NCBI GenBank assembly: GCA_910584875.1
Contig: CAJUDA010000003.1
Coordinates: forward strand, 117,025-181,024
Direction: 5' to 3'
Length of the DNA: 64,000 nt
Origin: an uncultured Eubacterium sp.
GTDB lineage: Bacteria; Bacillota; Clostridia; Lachnospirales; Lachnospiraceae
Both the position numbers and the translations under genes were made by a program. The first letter of the stretch is position 1; each line of letters starts with the position of its first letter. The notes under the pieces were generated by a model. The model ran no database searches and was not told the DNA's origin. It saw nothing but the letters and a program-made list of their open reading frames with translations. This document shows positions 33,940 to 43,772 of this stretch, piece by piece.

Positions 33940-35103
33940 TTAACCAAGCAGTTCGTCTGCCAGTGCTTCCATCTCAGCAATATTGGCTTCTTTCATTGCT
34001 GATTTGATGGTGACCGTGTTTTCGCAGAGAGTCATATTTTTCATGCCATCGAAAAATTCTCTCATTTTCTTGTTTGCCATCGGCGCCCAGCTTCCGTTTT
34101 CCATAAAGGCAACTTTTTTATTCTGGAAATTCTTGTGTCCCAGATGGAAGAGGAAGTCCTGCATGATAGGGAACAGACCGGCGTCATAGGTAGCGCATGC
34201 CACAACCAGTTTGTCGTAGCGGAAAGCGTCTTCGACCGCTTCTGCCAGATCTTCTCTTGCCAGATCGCAGACAACTACTTTTTTTGCTCCCTTGGCTTCG
34301 AGGATCTCACCCAGTTTCTTTGCTGCCTTTGCGGTATTGCCATGGATGGAGCCATATGCGACCAAAACGCCGTCGTCCTCTGCCTCATAGCTGCTCCAGG
34401 TCTGATATTTGCCGATGTAATACTCCAGATTTTCTTTCAGGATCGGACCGTGGAGCGGACAGATCGTCTGTATGTCAAGTGCAGCGGCTTTTTTCAGCAG
34501 GGCAGATGCCTGTGCGCCATATTTACCGACGATATTGAAATAATATCTTCTTGCCTCGCATGCCCAGTCTTCATCGGTGTCCAGGGCGCCGAATTTGCCA
34601 AAAGCATCTGCTGAGAAGAGTACCTTTTCACTGGATTCATATTCAACCATAACCTCCGGCCAGTGAACCATCGGCGCCATGACGAATGTAAGGGTATGGC
34701 TTCCCAGTTCCAGCGTATCGCCTTCTGCGACAACTACCTTTCTGGCATCCACATCCATGTCAAAAAACTGTGGCAGCATAGCAAATAGTTTTGCGTTGCC
34801 TACCAGTTTCATATCCGGGTATTTTTCTGCCACAGCCTGGATGCTTCCGCTGTGATCCGGCTCCATATGGGAAAGGATAAGATAGGACGGAGTTTTCCCG
34901 GCAAGTTCCTTGTCCAGATTCTCGAGCCACTCATCGGTTTTTCTTGCATCTACGGTGTCCATAATAGCGATTTTATCATCAATAATGATATATGAATTAT
35001 AAGAAACTCCGTTTGGTACAATGTACTGGCTCTCAAACAGGTCAATATCCCTGTCATCGACCCCTACATATCGGATTGAATCAGAAATTGTAACGTTACT
35101 CAT
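33940..35103 (-). CDS. A-type flavoprotein (FprA, flavo-diiron oxygen/NO reductase)
   Basis: 387 residues: a metallo-beta-lactamase-like diiron domain with His79-x-Glu81-x-Asp83-His84 (SHMEPDH), His147 and Asp166, then a flavodoxin domain (GSIHGNTAKAAKKL). No rubredoxin or reductase domain is attached. Reduces O2 to water or NO to N2O, protecting strict anaerobes in the cytoplasm. Lies 19 bases downstream of proS on the same strand; the two may share a message. Confidence 0.95.
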   Translation of the reverse strand: MSNVTISDSIRYVGVDDRDIDLFESQYIVPNGVSYNSYIIIDDKIAIMDTVDARKTDEWLENLDKELAGKTPSYLILSHMEPDHSGSIQAVAEKYPDMKLVGNAKLFAMLPQFFDMDVDARKVVVAEGDTLELGSHTLTFVMAPMVHWPEVMVEYESSEKVLFSADAFGKFGALDTDEDWACEARRYYFNIVGKYGAQASALLKKAAALDIQTICPLHGPILKENLEYYIGKYQTWSSYEAEDDGVLVAYGSIHGNTAKAAKKLGEILEAKGAKKVVVCDLAREDLAEAVEDAFRYDKLVVACATYDAGLFPIMQDFLFHLGHKNFQNKKVAFMENGSWAPMANKKMREFFDGMKNMTLCENTVTIKSAMKEANIAEMEALADELLG

Positions 35104-35122
35104 TGTAAAACCTCCTAAGTTT

Positions 35123-36871
35123 TTATTTTGAAAGGGATTTCTCCACTTCCTGTTTCATTTTATGGATCAGATCTTTTACGGCAGTGACTGCCTGATCCAA
35201 AGATACTTTTTCCTGTACAGTTTTGTCGCGGCTGGAGAGCTCGGCGACAGATTCCTTCATATTTCTCGGGCTGATTACCAGACGTACCGGAACCCCGAGA
35301 AGATCGGCATCCGAAAACATAACGCCCGGGCGGACATTTCTGTCGTCATAGATGACCTCGATGTGTTCTCTCTGCAGTTCCTCATAGAGTCTGTCTGCAC
35401 ATGCCTTCGTCTCTTCATCGTCAGAGCGCAGGCAGCACAGATGAACCTGCCAGGGAGCGATCGTGATCGGCCAGACCGGACCGTAATCATCATGATGCGC
35501 TTCGCAGACAGAGGCGGCGAGACGACCTACACCGATCCCGTAGCATCCCATGATCGGATAATGGGATTCTCCCTCCGCATCCAGATACTGCATATTCATG
35601 GATTTCGTATATTTTGTGCCAAGCTGGAATATATTGCCGACCTCGATGCCGCGGGAAATCGTGATATGTTTTCTGCCGCACTTCGGACAGATTCCGCCCT
35701 CGGTGATCTTGGATACGTCTACATATCCGGCGTCCGGTACATCACGTTCCATGCACAGACCGGTATAGTGGTATTCTTCCTCATTTGCCCCGCATGACAG
35801 ATTGTTTGTTCCCTGTAAGGATGCATCGTAAACGACGGTACAGCCCCCTGTGACTTCCAGACCGACGGGACCGATATATCCGGCATTGAGACCGCAGTCT
35901 GCGGTGATGACAGCCGGATGGACGGCCTCACCAAGATAATTGGTGAGCTTTGTCTCATTGACATCCAGATCACCCCGGATAAAGATCACCACATATTCGT
36001 CTGTCGCATTCTTCTGATAGACGACAGCCTTACAGGATTTCTCAAGAGGTGACTGGAGAAAATCGCAGATTTCTTCGATCGTATGGATATCCGGTGTATG
36101 TACCTTTGTCAGAGGTTCATCCGCGGGATCTTTTTCATTTTCGATTATGCTCTCGGCGGCCTCCATGTTGGCACGGTAATCGCAGTCATCACTGCTGCAG
36201 ATGGCGATGGTATCTTCACCAACCGGCGTCAGCAGCATATATTCGTGGGCGAGGCTGCCGCCCATCATGCCGGAGTCAGATGCGACTGTGATGACTTCCG
36301 GGATCCCGGCACGGGCAAAGATGCGGTTATAGGCATCATAACAGATCTGGTAATAACGTTCCAGATCTTCCTGTGAAGTGTGGAAGGAATACGCGTCCTT
36401 CATCGTGAACTCGCGCACCCGGATCAGCCCCGCACGGGGTCTTGCCTCATCACGGAATTTTGTCTGTATCTGATAGATCATAAAAGGATAGTTGTTGTAG
36501 CTTTTTGCGTAGTCACGGACAAGGTGCACGGCGGCCTCTTCGTGAGTCATGCCAAGGAGCATCTTTGTGCCATTGCGGTCCGTGAAACGGAGAAGTTCAC
36601 TTCCCACTCCTGTATACCGTCCGGATTCATCCCAGAGTGAGGCGGGAAGCGCAACGGGGAACAATACTTCCTGTCCATCAATGGCGTCCATTTCTTCCCG
36701 GATGATATGTTCAATCTTACGGCAAATCCTCTTCAGGGGCATATACTGGGAATAAATGCCCTTTGCTACATCTTTGATATAGCCGCCGCGTACCATCAGG
36801 GCGTGGCTCTCGATGATGCAGTCGCTTGGTTTTTCTTTGAAGCGTTCGCCTACCAGTTTATCTAATTTCAT
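35123..36871 (-). CDS. proS: Prolyl-tRNA synthetase
   Basis: 582 residues, the bacterial-type ProRS with a class II core (motif 2 FRDEARPRAGLIRVREFTMKD, motif 3 GIGVGR), a central INS editing domain (about 240-400) and a C-terminal anticodon-binding domain. Charges tRNA-Pro and clears mischarged alanine. No T-box leader was recognised in the 190 bases upstream. Confidence 0.95.
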   Translation of the reverse strand: MKLDKLVGERFKEKPSDCIIESHALMVRGGYIKDVAKGIYSQYMPLKRICRKIEHIIREEMDAIDGQEVLFPVALPASLWDESGRYTGVGSELLRFTDRNGTKMLLGMTHEEAAVHLVRDYAKSYNNYPFMIYQIQTKFRDEARPRAGLIRVREFTMKDAYSFHTSQEDLERYYQICYDAYNRIFARAGIPEVITVASDSGMMGGSLAHEYMLLTPVGEDTIAICSSDDCDYRANMEAAESIIENEKDPADEPLTKVHTPDIHTIEEICDFLQSPLEKSCKAVVYQKNATDEYVVIFIRGDLDVNETKLTNYLGEAVHPAVITADCGLNAGYIGPVGLEVTGGCTVVYDASLQGTNNLSCGANEEEYHYTGLCMERDVPDAGYVDVSKITEGGICPKCGRKHITISRGIEVGNIFQLGTKYTKSMNMQYLDAEGESHYPIMGCYGIGVGRLAASVCEAHHDDYGPVWPITIAPWQVHLCCLRSDDEETKACADRLYEELQREHIEVIYDDRNVRPGVMFSDADLLGVPVRLVISPRNMKESVAELSSRDKTVQEKVSLDQAVTAVKDLIHKMKQEVEKSLSK

Positions 36872-37060
36872 TGTTTATCGGATTCCTTTCATTGTACTGT
36901 TCTCAAAACAAATTTATTTTAGCATTTCCTTTATATGATGTCAACCGGACAGAGAGGCTTTTGCCGGGACATTTGACGGATCTGTCTCCAGGCGCTATAA
37001 TGTTGTGAGCAGTCGGACGGCGGGACTGGCGCTGCCGGAGGATGAAAGGAGCTGGTACAT

Positions 37061-37714
37061 GTGAAATATCAGGCGGTACTATTTGATCTGGATGGAACTT
37101 TGTTAAATACACTGGATGATCTGCGGGATGCGGTCAATGCTGCACTGCGTTCACAGGATCTGCCCGAACGGTCCCTTGAAGAAGTGAGGAACTTTGTGGG
37201 GAATGGGATCATAAAGCTGATGGAGCGTGCCGTGCCGGAGGGAAGGGACCACCCGGCATTTAATGAGATCATGAATGTTTTCCGTTCGTTCTATGGAGAG
37301 CATTGTCAGGATAAAACATCAGTCTATCCGGGGATAAAGGATATGTTGTGCACGCTCAAAAAAAATCATATCAGGACGGCAGTTGTATCCAATAAGGCTG
37401 ATTTTGCGGTACAGGAACTGATGCCGGTCTATTTTCATGATCTGATCGATACTGCCTATGGTGAAAATGAGGCGGCAGGGATACGGAAGAAACCGGCACC
37501 GGATATGATACGGCAGGCACTCAGGGATCTGGGATGCGGGACAGAAGATGCCGTCTATGTCGGTGACTCAGATGTTGATCTGCAGACGGCGGCGAATGCC
37601 GGTATGGACTGTATCAGTGTAAGCTGGGGATTCCGTGGACGGGAGTTTTTGCGGCAGCATGGCGCCGGGATCATTATAGACGAGCCGTCGGAACTGTCTG
37701 AAAAATTGAAATAA
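37061..37714 (+). CDS. HAD-superfamily hydrolase, phosphoglycolate phosphatase-like
   Basis: 217 residues from GTG 37061 with AAAGGAG upstream. HAD motifs: FDLDGTLLNT (motif I), VVSNK (motif II), Lys in KKPAPD (motif III) and VGDSDVDLQTA (motif IV), with an alpha-helical cap after motif I. Fits the Gph/PpaX group (phosphoglycolate or pyrophosphate hydrolysis); the true substrate cannot be fixed by sequence. Divergent from proS. Confidence 0.85.
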   Translation: MKYQAVLFDLDGTLLNTLDDLRDAVNAALRSQDLPERSLEEVRNFVGNGIIKLMERAVPEGRDHPAFNEIMNVFRSFYGEHCQDKTSVYPGIKDMLCTLKKNHIRTAVVSNKADFAVQELMPVYFHDLIDTAYGENEAAGIRKKPAPDMIRQALRDLGCGTEDAVYVGDSDVDLQTAANAGMDCISVSWGFRGREFLRQHGAGIIIDEPSELSEKLK

Positions 37715-37805
37715 TTGAATATTGAATGATAAAAACGGTCACAATAGCATTGTAAATACACTGAGGTTGAGAATCATTGATTCTCAGGAAAGCGAGGGAA
37801 ATACA

Positions 37806-38189
37806 ATGAAAAGAATGATTGCGACCGTTTTTTTGTCCCTTTGCCTTGCCATGATGATGGTGGGATGTGGAGACAAAAATAATGGTGCGACAGCACCAAC
37901 AAATACGCCGCAGGCAACGGCGCAGCCGACAGACCAGGCAACGGAAGCACCGGATAGCAGTGATGATACGATGGATGATAATGACACAAATGATAAGGAT
38001 GACAGTCTTTCTGATGATGTAAAAGACGGCGTGGACGATGTTGGCGACGGCGTCAAGGATACGGTAGACGGCGCTGTAGATGGAGCGGAAGATGCCGTGG
38101 ACGGCGCAGTAGATGGCGCAAAAGATGCGGTAGACGGAGTAAAAGACGGTGTTGATGATGCAACAGGCAAGGACAACAATAAAAAATAA
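37806..38189 (+). CDS. Lipoprotein with acidic 11-residue repeats
   Basis: 127 residues from ATG 37806. A signal with lipobox VGCG puts the lipid-linked Cys near residue 20. A Thr/Pro/Asp-rich linker precedes a run of 11-residue repeats such as VDGAVDGAEDA, VDGAVDGAKDA and VDGVKDGVDDA, ending in a basic tail. Such 11-mers form amphipathic right-handed helices, as in LEA-like or apolipoprotein-like proteins. Function unknown; outer face of the membrane expected. Confidence 0.75.
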   Translation: MKRMIATVFLSLCLAMMMVGCGDKNNGATAPTNTPQATAQPTDQATEAPDSSDDTMDDNDTNDKDDSLSDDVKDGVDDVGDGVKDTVDGAVDGAEDAVDGAVDGAKDAVDGVKDGVDDATGKDNNKK

Positions 38190-38225
38190 CGGACCGTCTG
38201 CCGTCATGATTTCTTCAACTGGGAT

Positions 38226-38268
38226 ATCCTTCCACAGTAAATGTGAATTTGCTGTGGGAGGATTTTTT
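38226..38268 (+). terminator. Terminator after the repeat lipoprotein
   Basis: ATCCTTCCACAG (38226-38237) pairs with CTGTGGGAGGAT (38252-38263, one G-T pair) followed by a run of T. Confidence 0.9.
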
Positions 38269-38346
38269 CTTGACTTTTTGAAAAATAATATATATAATTC
38301 TAGTTAGAAAACTAATTAGACATAAAAAGGAGAGCGGGTATCGGTA

Positions 38347-40263
38347 ATGAAGAATAAAGAACAAAAAGTCAGGCGCGGTGTATCCGGCAGACGTATATGT
38401 GCCGGTATACTGGTTTTTGCCCTGATAGGAGGCGGCATGGGCTGTCCATCCCGGATACAGGCGGCGGATGATCCGGCGGCACCGGCTGTGCAGTTACATA
38501 ATCCGGGATACAGCGGCATACAGGGAGGAGAGATGGATCCGGTAAGTGGGATACGCAATCCCCGGACCGTTATGAGAACCCGTGATGTTATCACGTTTGG
38601 CAGTTACTGGCAGGAAGATACAAACGGGGATGGCAAGGCGGACCAGCAGGATGAGAAACAGCCGATCCGGTGGCATGTATTATCGGTAGAAGACAATGAC
38701 GTATTTTTAATGTCAGAGAGTATCCTGGACTGCCGGCAGCAGGGTGAAGAAGTGACTTCAGGGACATGGGAGACCAGTGCGCTGAGAAAGTGGCTGAATG
38801 AAGACTTTTATCGTACGGCATTTACAGCAGAGGAGCAAAAAGCGGTCAGGGAGACAACCGTGGTCAATGAGGACAATCCCGAGTATGAGACAGATGGTGG
38901 AGTAAATACGAAGGATAAGGTCTATTTACTGTCCCTGCAGGAAGTGACAAGCGAGAGATATGGATTTAATGAATTACATGGATCGGATGAGACCAGACTT
39001 TGCACGGCGACCCCTTATGCTGCCGGTAAGGGGCTGGAATCAGATGCCGATGGCAAAGAGTATTATTCGTGGTGGCTGCGCTCGCCTGGTTCTTCGGATA
39101 TGGATGCCGCTTATGTCAGTGGTGACGTCTGGTTTGGCGGTTCCATGTTTATATCGGAATACGGCGTCCGTCCCGTCCTGCATCTGGATCTGTCTGTATT
39201 TCAGCCGGATAAAGTGATGCGGGCGGAGACTGCTCTGGCAAAGAGTGAATGGGACGTGGTAGAACTGGGAATGTGGAACCAGAGACCGATGAAATGGCGG
39301 GTTTTGTCTGCACGGGAAGGAGATGTGTTTCTGCTTTCTGACAGGGTGATCGGAGAAAGGCAGTATCATGGGCAGCTTACGGATGTGACATGGGAGACCA
39401 GTGCGCTGAGGAAGTGGCTGAATGAAGAATTTTATAAGAATACGTTTTCGGATATGGAAAAGAAGGGCATCAGGAATGCTACATGGGAAAATCCAGATAA
39501 TCTGGTATACGGAACAGAAGGTGGAAATGCAACCAATGATTTTGTTTCAATCTTGTCTTTGCAGGATATTGCGAAAAAAGAATACGGATTTCCGATAAAA
39601 TTTTACTGTAATCATCCCTCAAGAGCAGGATATAAGGCAAATACGGTGGAAGATTGCTGGTGGCTGCGCTCACCAGGGTCCAGCAAAAATACAGCAGCTT
39701 TTACAAGCAATATGGGAGCGGTCATCATCCATGGCGGGGAGCTGGGGGAAGTCAGTACCAAAAATCAGGTGCGTCCGGCACTGCACTTTGATCATACCGC
39801 ACAATCACTCAGAACGGCGGGGGTTATAAGTACAGAGGATGAATTAGAGAGTATACCGGATCCGCCTGCCGGAAATGAGGGAAACGACAAAAAAGATCCG
39901 CCCAAAAAGGATGAGCCGGATCCGGGAAACAAAGATCAGGATAAGACAGAAAAAGATGTGATCAAAAAGAAAAAGAAGCCAGCGGTAAAACCAGGTAAAG
40001 TATCTTCTTTTAAAGTAAAGAACCGCAAAAAAAGATCCGTGGAATGCACATGGAAAAAAGCTAAGAAAACGAAAAAATACCAGCTTCAGTACAGCCTGAA
40101 CAAGAAGTTTAAAAAGGCTAAGACCAAGTCAACCAGTAAGAGGAGATATATTATAAATAAACTAAAGAAGAAAAAGACATATTATTTTCGCATCCGTGCT
40201 GTATCGTCAACAGGTCATAAGAGCGCCTGGAGCAGAAGGATAAAAGTAAAGATAAAGAAGTAG
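38347..40263 (+). CDS. Secreted protein with two DUF6273 domains and a basic FN3-like C-terminus
   Basis: 638 residues. Signal peptide (about 1-38), then two DUF6273-type domains (about 75-280 and 285-490), each with TWETSALRKWLNE, a WWLRSPGSS motif and a late VRPxLH strand. A Pro/Asp/Lys linker (about 500-540) and a Lys/Arg-rich FN3-like domain ending VKIKK follow. DUF6273 is common in secreted proteins of gut Firmicutes with fold related to formylglycine-generating/C-type-lectin-like domains; activity is unknown. Surface attachment could rely on the basic end, as no sortase motif is present. Confidence 0.8.
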   Translation: MKNKEQKVRRGVSGRRICAGILVFALIGGGMGCPSRIQAADDPAAPAVQLHNPGYSGIQGGEMDPVSGIRNPRTVMRTRDVITFGSYWQEDTNGDGKADQQDEKQPIRWHVLSVEDNDVFLMSESILDCRQQGEEVTSGTWETSALRKWLNEDFYRTAFTAEEQKAVRETTVVNEDNPEYETDGGVNTKDKVYLLSLQEVTSERYGFNELHGSDETRLCTATPYAAGKGLESDADGKEYYSWWLRSPGSSDMDAAYVSGDVWFGGSMFISEYGVRPVLHLDLSVFQPDKVMRAETALAKSEWDVVELGMWNQRPMKWRVLSAREGDVFLLSDRVIGERQYHGQLTDVTWETSALRKWLNEEFYKNTFSDMEKKGIRNATWENPDNLVYGTEGGNATNDFVSILSLQDIAKKEYGFPIKFYCNHPSRAGYKANTVEDCWWLRSPGSSKNTAAFTSNMGAVIIHGGELGEVSTKNQVRPALHFDHTAQSLRTAGVISTEDELESIPDPPAGNEGNDKKDPPKKDEPDPGNKDQDKTEKDVIKKKKKPAVKPGKVSSFKVKNRKKRSVECTWKKAKKTKKYQLQYSLNKKFKKAKTKSTSKRRYIINKLKKKKTYYFRIRAVSSTGHKSAWSRRIKVKIKK

Positions 40264-40289
40264 TGCTGGAATGGACATATGTCTAATGA

Positions 40290-40333
40290 AAAAAGCAGGC
40301 AGTTTGCGGTCAGACGCGAACTGCCTGCTTTTT
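40290..40333. terminator. Bidirectional terminator between the DUF6273 gene and psd
   Basis: AAAAAGCAGGCAGTT (40290-40304) pairs perfectly with AACTGCCTGCTTTTT (40319-40333). A-run on one side and T-run on the other serve both convergent genes. Confidence 0.92.
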
Positions 40334-40347
40334 ATATCTCACTCAGA

Positions 40348-41202
40348 TCACCGTCCCAGTTCCTGTCCCTGGAGGATCCGCGTCTCATAGCCGTTTAACG
40401 TATTCTGAAGAAGATCCACCCGGGGGGCTGTGTCTGCGTTTGTCAACAGGATAATAGTGGAACCGCCATACTCAAAATATCCCTTTTCTTCGCCCCGTAC
40501 AGCGGTGGAGACAGAAGTGTCGTTTGTGATCCTGCCTACCAGGAGAGCGCCTACTTCCATCTGCACAATATCACCGAATACGGGGGAATGGATCACGGTA
40601 TATTCCCTTGTATTTTCTTTATAGATCGGGAGACAGTCGTTGGCGATGGGGTTGACGGTGTGGAAAGTACCATCGATATGATAGGTCTTTGACAGGCTGC
40701 CGGAGGCAGCAAAAATATAACGGTGGTAGTCGTCTACCGCAAGACGGAGGATATAGGCATAGCCGTTCTCAAACCGTTTTGCCAGACGGGGACTGCGAAG
40801 CAGGGAACGCAGTGTGTATTCGGTATTTTTTACCGAAAAAGTAGTGCGGCTGCTGATGGGGTATACCGTTGCCCGGCAGTCACAGGGGCTGATGAGGGCA
40901 TACGGATCGCCACAGAGGGGTCTTTTTCCCGGTAAGATTTTTCTTGTAAAGAAATCATTAAAGGAATGATAAGTTTTCTGCTCAAAATCACCCATACAGA
41001 TTTTATTTCTTTCGATAAAAGGGCGGATCAGTATGGCGGACCATGCCATATCCAGCAGTCTGCCGGAAAGGACGGATACGTTGCGATTGATAAGAAGTTT
41101 AAGCAGAATGCGCCCGACCACATTGGTGTAAAGAAATGAAAGCAGTTTGTCCTGCCCGGTTTCTGTCCTGACGGGGATGCCGTCCAGATCGATATAGTTC
41201 AT
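40348..41202 (-). CDS. psd: Phosphatidylserine decarboxylase
   Basis: 284 residues with FNDFFTRKI, VDDYHRY and the autocleavage motif EYGGST (the Ser becomes the pyruvoyl group), the GGST form found in Clostridia. Converts phosphatidylserine to phosphatidylethanolamine at the membrane. Follows pssA by 18 bases in a four-gene minus-strand lipid operon. Confidence 0.95.
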   Translation of the reverse strand: MNYIDLDGIPVRTETGQDKLLSFLYTNVVGRILLKLLINRNVSVLSGRLLDMAWSAILIRPFIERNKICMGDFEQKTYHSFNDFFTRKILPGKRPLCGDPYALISPCDCRATVYPISSRTTFSVKNTEYTLRSLLRSPRLAKRFENGYAYILRLAVDDYHRYIFAASGSLSKTYHIDGTFHTVNPIANDCLPIYKENTREYTVIHSPVFGDIVQMEVGALLVGRITNDTSVSTAVRGEEKGYFEYGGSTIILLTNADTAPRVDLLQNTLNGYETRILQGQELGR

Positions 41203-41220
41203 ATGAGATACCCTTTCTGT

Positions 41221-41844
41221 TTAAAATATATTCAGTACGCGGAGCATAACGATGCCGACAAATATGATAAATGCCGTAATGGCAGCATTCCCCGGTTTTT
41301 TGAGCTTAAAATCCAGCACATACAGGATCGCTACGATCAGGAGCATCAGGGCGAGGATATTCGTAAACATGGCGGGAGATACAAGCGGATGGAACAGGTA
41401 GATCACCGGGAAGATGATCGTGATGGATGTGATAGGGAGACCCCGGTATCCTTTCTGCTCCTCCGTCTGGGAACCTGTGTGTTTTAATTCTTCCAGCATG
41501 TTGAAGTAGGCAAGCCGGATCACACCGCAGAGAACAAATACGATCTCGACCGCGATCCCCCATGCACTTCTCAGTCCCATCTGATAGGCAATGACCACAG
41601 GAGTCACGCCAAAGCAGACCATGTCACACAGGGAATCAAGCTGTACGCCGAAGATCTCCATTTCCTTCGTCCTGTTTTTCATGGAACGGGCGATTTTGCC
41701 GTCAAACGTGTCACATGCCCCGGCAAGGGCAAGACACAAAACAGCATATTCATACCGTCCGTTGCAGGCGAGTGCCATGCTGATGATGGACAGCGCCACG
41801 CCAATGTATGTTACGATTACCGTATAATTATAAAATCCTATCAT
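41221..41844 (-). CDS. pssA: CDP-diacylglycerol-serine O-phosphatidyltransferase
   Basis: 207 residues, about six membrane helices, and the CDP-alcohol phosphatidyltransferase motif as D-G-x2-A-R-(x)-G-x3-D-x3-D, seen in FDGKIAR and FGVQLDSLCD. With psd directly downstream, phosphatidylserine synthase is the best reading. Membrane-bound. Confidence 0.93.
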   Translation of the reverse strand: MIGFYNYTVIVTYIGVALSIISMALACNGRYEYAVLCLALAGACDTFDGKIARSMKNRTKEMEIFGVQLDSLCDMVCFGVTPVVIAYQMGLRSAWGIAVEIVFVLCGVIRLAYFNMLEELKHTGSQTEEQKGYRGLPITSITIIFPVIYLFHPLVSPAMFTNILALMLLIVAILYVLDFKLKKPGNAAITAFIIFVGIVMLRVLNIF

Positions 41845-41876
41845 AATGTTCCTCCTTCTTTTCCCTTTTTAATCTG

Positions 41877-42917
41877 TTATTCTGTGTCAGCGCCGTCTCC
41901 CTTTACTGTCAGATGAGTGATACAGGAGACAATGCCGCTTACGATGACTAATATATAGTAACTGAATCCGCGGCTGACCAGCATGGACGCAGTAGCTGCC
42001 GTGACACCGCCGAATATGGGACTGAAGATCAGCAGGTAGAGACGTTCGCTGATGCCCATGCCGCCCGGCAGTGGGAGCATATCCACAGCAATGGAAATAA
42101 TAGACTGCAGGATCGTGATCGTAAAAAAGTTTTCAGCACTGAGTCCGAAGCTGCGGTAGACAACATAGGTGATGAAAAATAAGAAGAAGCGCTGGATAAA
42201 AGAGATCAGGGTCGTATTCAGGATCGCCAGCTTGTTATTCTTCAAAAAAACAGCGGTTTCTTTATATAATTCCATAGATTTGTCCAGACGTTCTGTCCGG
42301 TTGTTTTTTTCCTTCATCAGATGAAGCCTTTTTAACAGGGCAAATCCCTTCATGATAAGGAATTTGGCAGTATCCGGGATAAATACAAGCAGGCACATCA
42401 GTGTGACACAGAAGACGTTGAGTCCGATCCCCAGATAAAGAAAGAATCTTACTTCCCCGGTCAGAGTCTGCACCAGACCCTGACCGAACAGTGCCACAGC
42501 AAGGCCGATAAATACCAGGACAAATTTATATTCTATCGTTACCAGCATGAGGATGATGGTAGCGGTAGGGATATCAATATTCTGTTTTTTCATATAATAG
42601 ATCTGCATTGGCTGTCCGCCTGTTGCAGACGGTGTGATACAGCTGTAGAAAAATCCGACAAAAGAGTAGCGGATGCAGTTAAATAATGGTACCCGGATGT
42701 GTACAGTACGAAGCAGGTACTTTATGATCACGGACTCACTGCATACATAGACGACGACCAGGACAAAGCCTGTCAACAGGAAGACAGGGGAGATACCGGA
42801 TACGGTGTCAAGAATGATATCCAGATCCTGATCTTTAAATACTGCCCATACCGTGAGTGCGATCAGGGCTATGAGAAATAGTGCATTCAATACATTTTTT
42901 CTAACTTTACTGCTCAC
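41877..42917 (-). CDS. Lysylphosphatidylglycerol-synthase-type membrane protein (flippase-like)
   Basis: 346 residues, about eight hydrophobic helices, with GFFYSCITPSATGGQPMQ and LPLPGGMGISE, the signatures of the LPG_synthase_TM (UPF0104) family. The C-terminal aminoacyltransferase domain of MprF is missing, so lipid lysylation is not expected; lipid flipping or transport across the membrane is plausible. It overlaps the PAP2 gene by 11 bases and belongs to the phospholipid operon. Confidence 0.88.
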   Translation of the reverse strand: MSSKVRKNVLNALFLIALIALTVWAVFKDQDLDIILDTVSGISPVFLLTGFVLVVVYVCSESVIIKYLLRTVHIRVPLFNCIRYSFVGFFYSCITPSATGGQPMQIYYMKKQNIDIPTATIILMLVTIEYKFVLVFIGLAVALFGQGLVQTLTGEVRFFLYLGIGLNVFCVTLMCLLVFIPDTAKFLIMKGFALLKRLHLMKEKNNRTERLDKSMELYKETAVFLKNNKLAILNTTLISFIQRFFLFFITYVVYRSFGLSAENFFTITILQSIISIAVDMLPLPGGMGISERLYLLIFSPIFGGVTAATASMLVSRGFSYYILVIVSGIVSCITHLTVKGDGADTE

Positions 42918-43629
42918 AACGTTCTCCTTTACCTATTATACTAAGCAACTTGTAATTTAGTCTGTCAAAAAGACGTTGCACGGTCCGATACGCATTGATC
43001 CGGCTATTCAGCCAGAACAGTCCCTCGGCCAGAGCGATGCCGGCGATGGCGTCGGCGATATAATGCTGTTTTGTGAATTGTGTGGATGCCACGACCAGCA
43101 GGGCAAACACACACGAAAATACCCGGTATCCCTTGGATACCCTGCCATTGTTACGGATACCGGCATAGCAGAGCCAGCTCACCAGGCAGTGGATGGACGG
43201 AAACAGATTTGCCGGCTGGTCGATCCGGTACAGAAAAGCCAGCAGCCAGTCGCTGAAGCTGTTGATCGTAAATGCCGGACGGACATTTGTGGTCGGGAAT
43301 CCGATATAGAACACAGCGCATACCAGCCGCGACATCATATCGGTCATCACAAAACGGTAAAATTGTTCTCTGTCATTCCGGTAGATCCTTGCTACCAGTA
43401 CATAATTGGCGATCCAGAACAGATAGCAGCCAAAATAAATGTACATCCACCAGGATACCAGGGGGATCTGGTTATCCAGCCATGTAGTCAGGTCATAGTG
43501 ATGCCAGTTTTTGCACAGGATCATCGATCCGCTGTAGACAAGCATATTCAGGGCAAAGCAGGATACCAGAGGTATAATGGCAAAGAGTGGAATGACGGGA
43601 TCAATATATTTTTTTAGCCAGTTGTACAT
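42907..43629 (-). CDS. PAP2-family membrane phosphatase
   Basis: 240 residues, about six membrane helices. PAP2 motifs are FPSIHCLVSW and STQFTKQHYIADAIAG with catalytic His. Members dephosphorylate phosphatidate, phosphatidylglycerol phosphate or related lipids, or act as inositol-phosphoceramide-synthase-like transferases. First gene of the psd-pssA operon, so a lipid phosphate substrate is likely. Confidence 0.88.
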   Translation of the reverse strand: MYNWLKKYIDPVIPLFAIIPLVSCFALNMLVYSGSMILCKNWHHYDLTTWLDNQIPLVSWWMYIYFGCYLFWIANYVLVARIYRNDREQFYRFVMTDMMSRLVCAVFYIGFPTTNVRPAFTINSFSDWLLAFLYRIDQPANLFPSIHCLVSWLCYAGIRNNGRVSKGYRVFSCVFALLVVASTQFTKQHYIADAIAGIALAEGLFWLNSRINAYRTVQRLFDRLNYKLLSIIGKGERCEQ

Positions 43630-43772
43630 AACATCATCCTTTTACACATATTCATTTTAATAAATATGAAGTTATTCTACAATATTTTTGAAGATTTTGC
43701 AACTTATGATTGTTTTAAATGGTTATATATGGTAAGATTAGCAGGAAAATAGTATGAGCGGAGGATAAAAGA

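Noticed and set aside
42976..43617. 213-codon plus-strand frame
   Set aside because: Antisense to the PAP2 gene, which has clear motifs and operon context.
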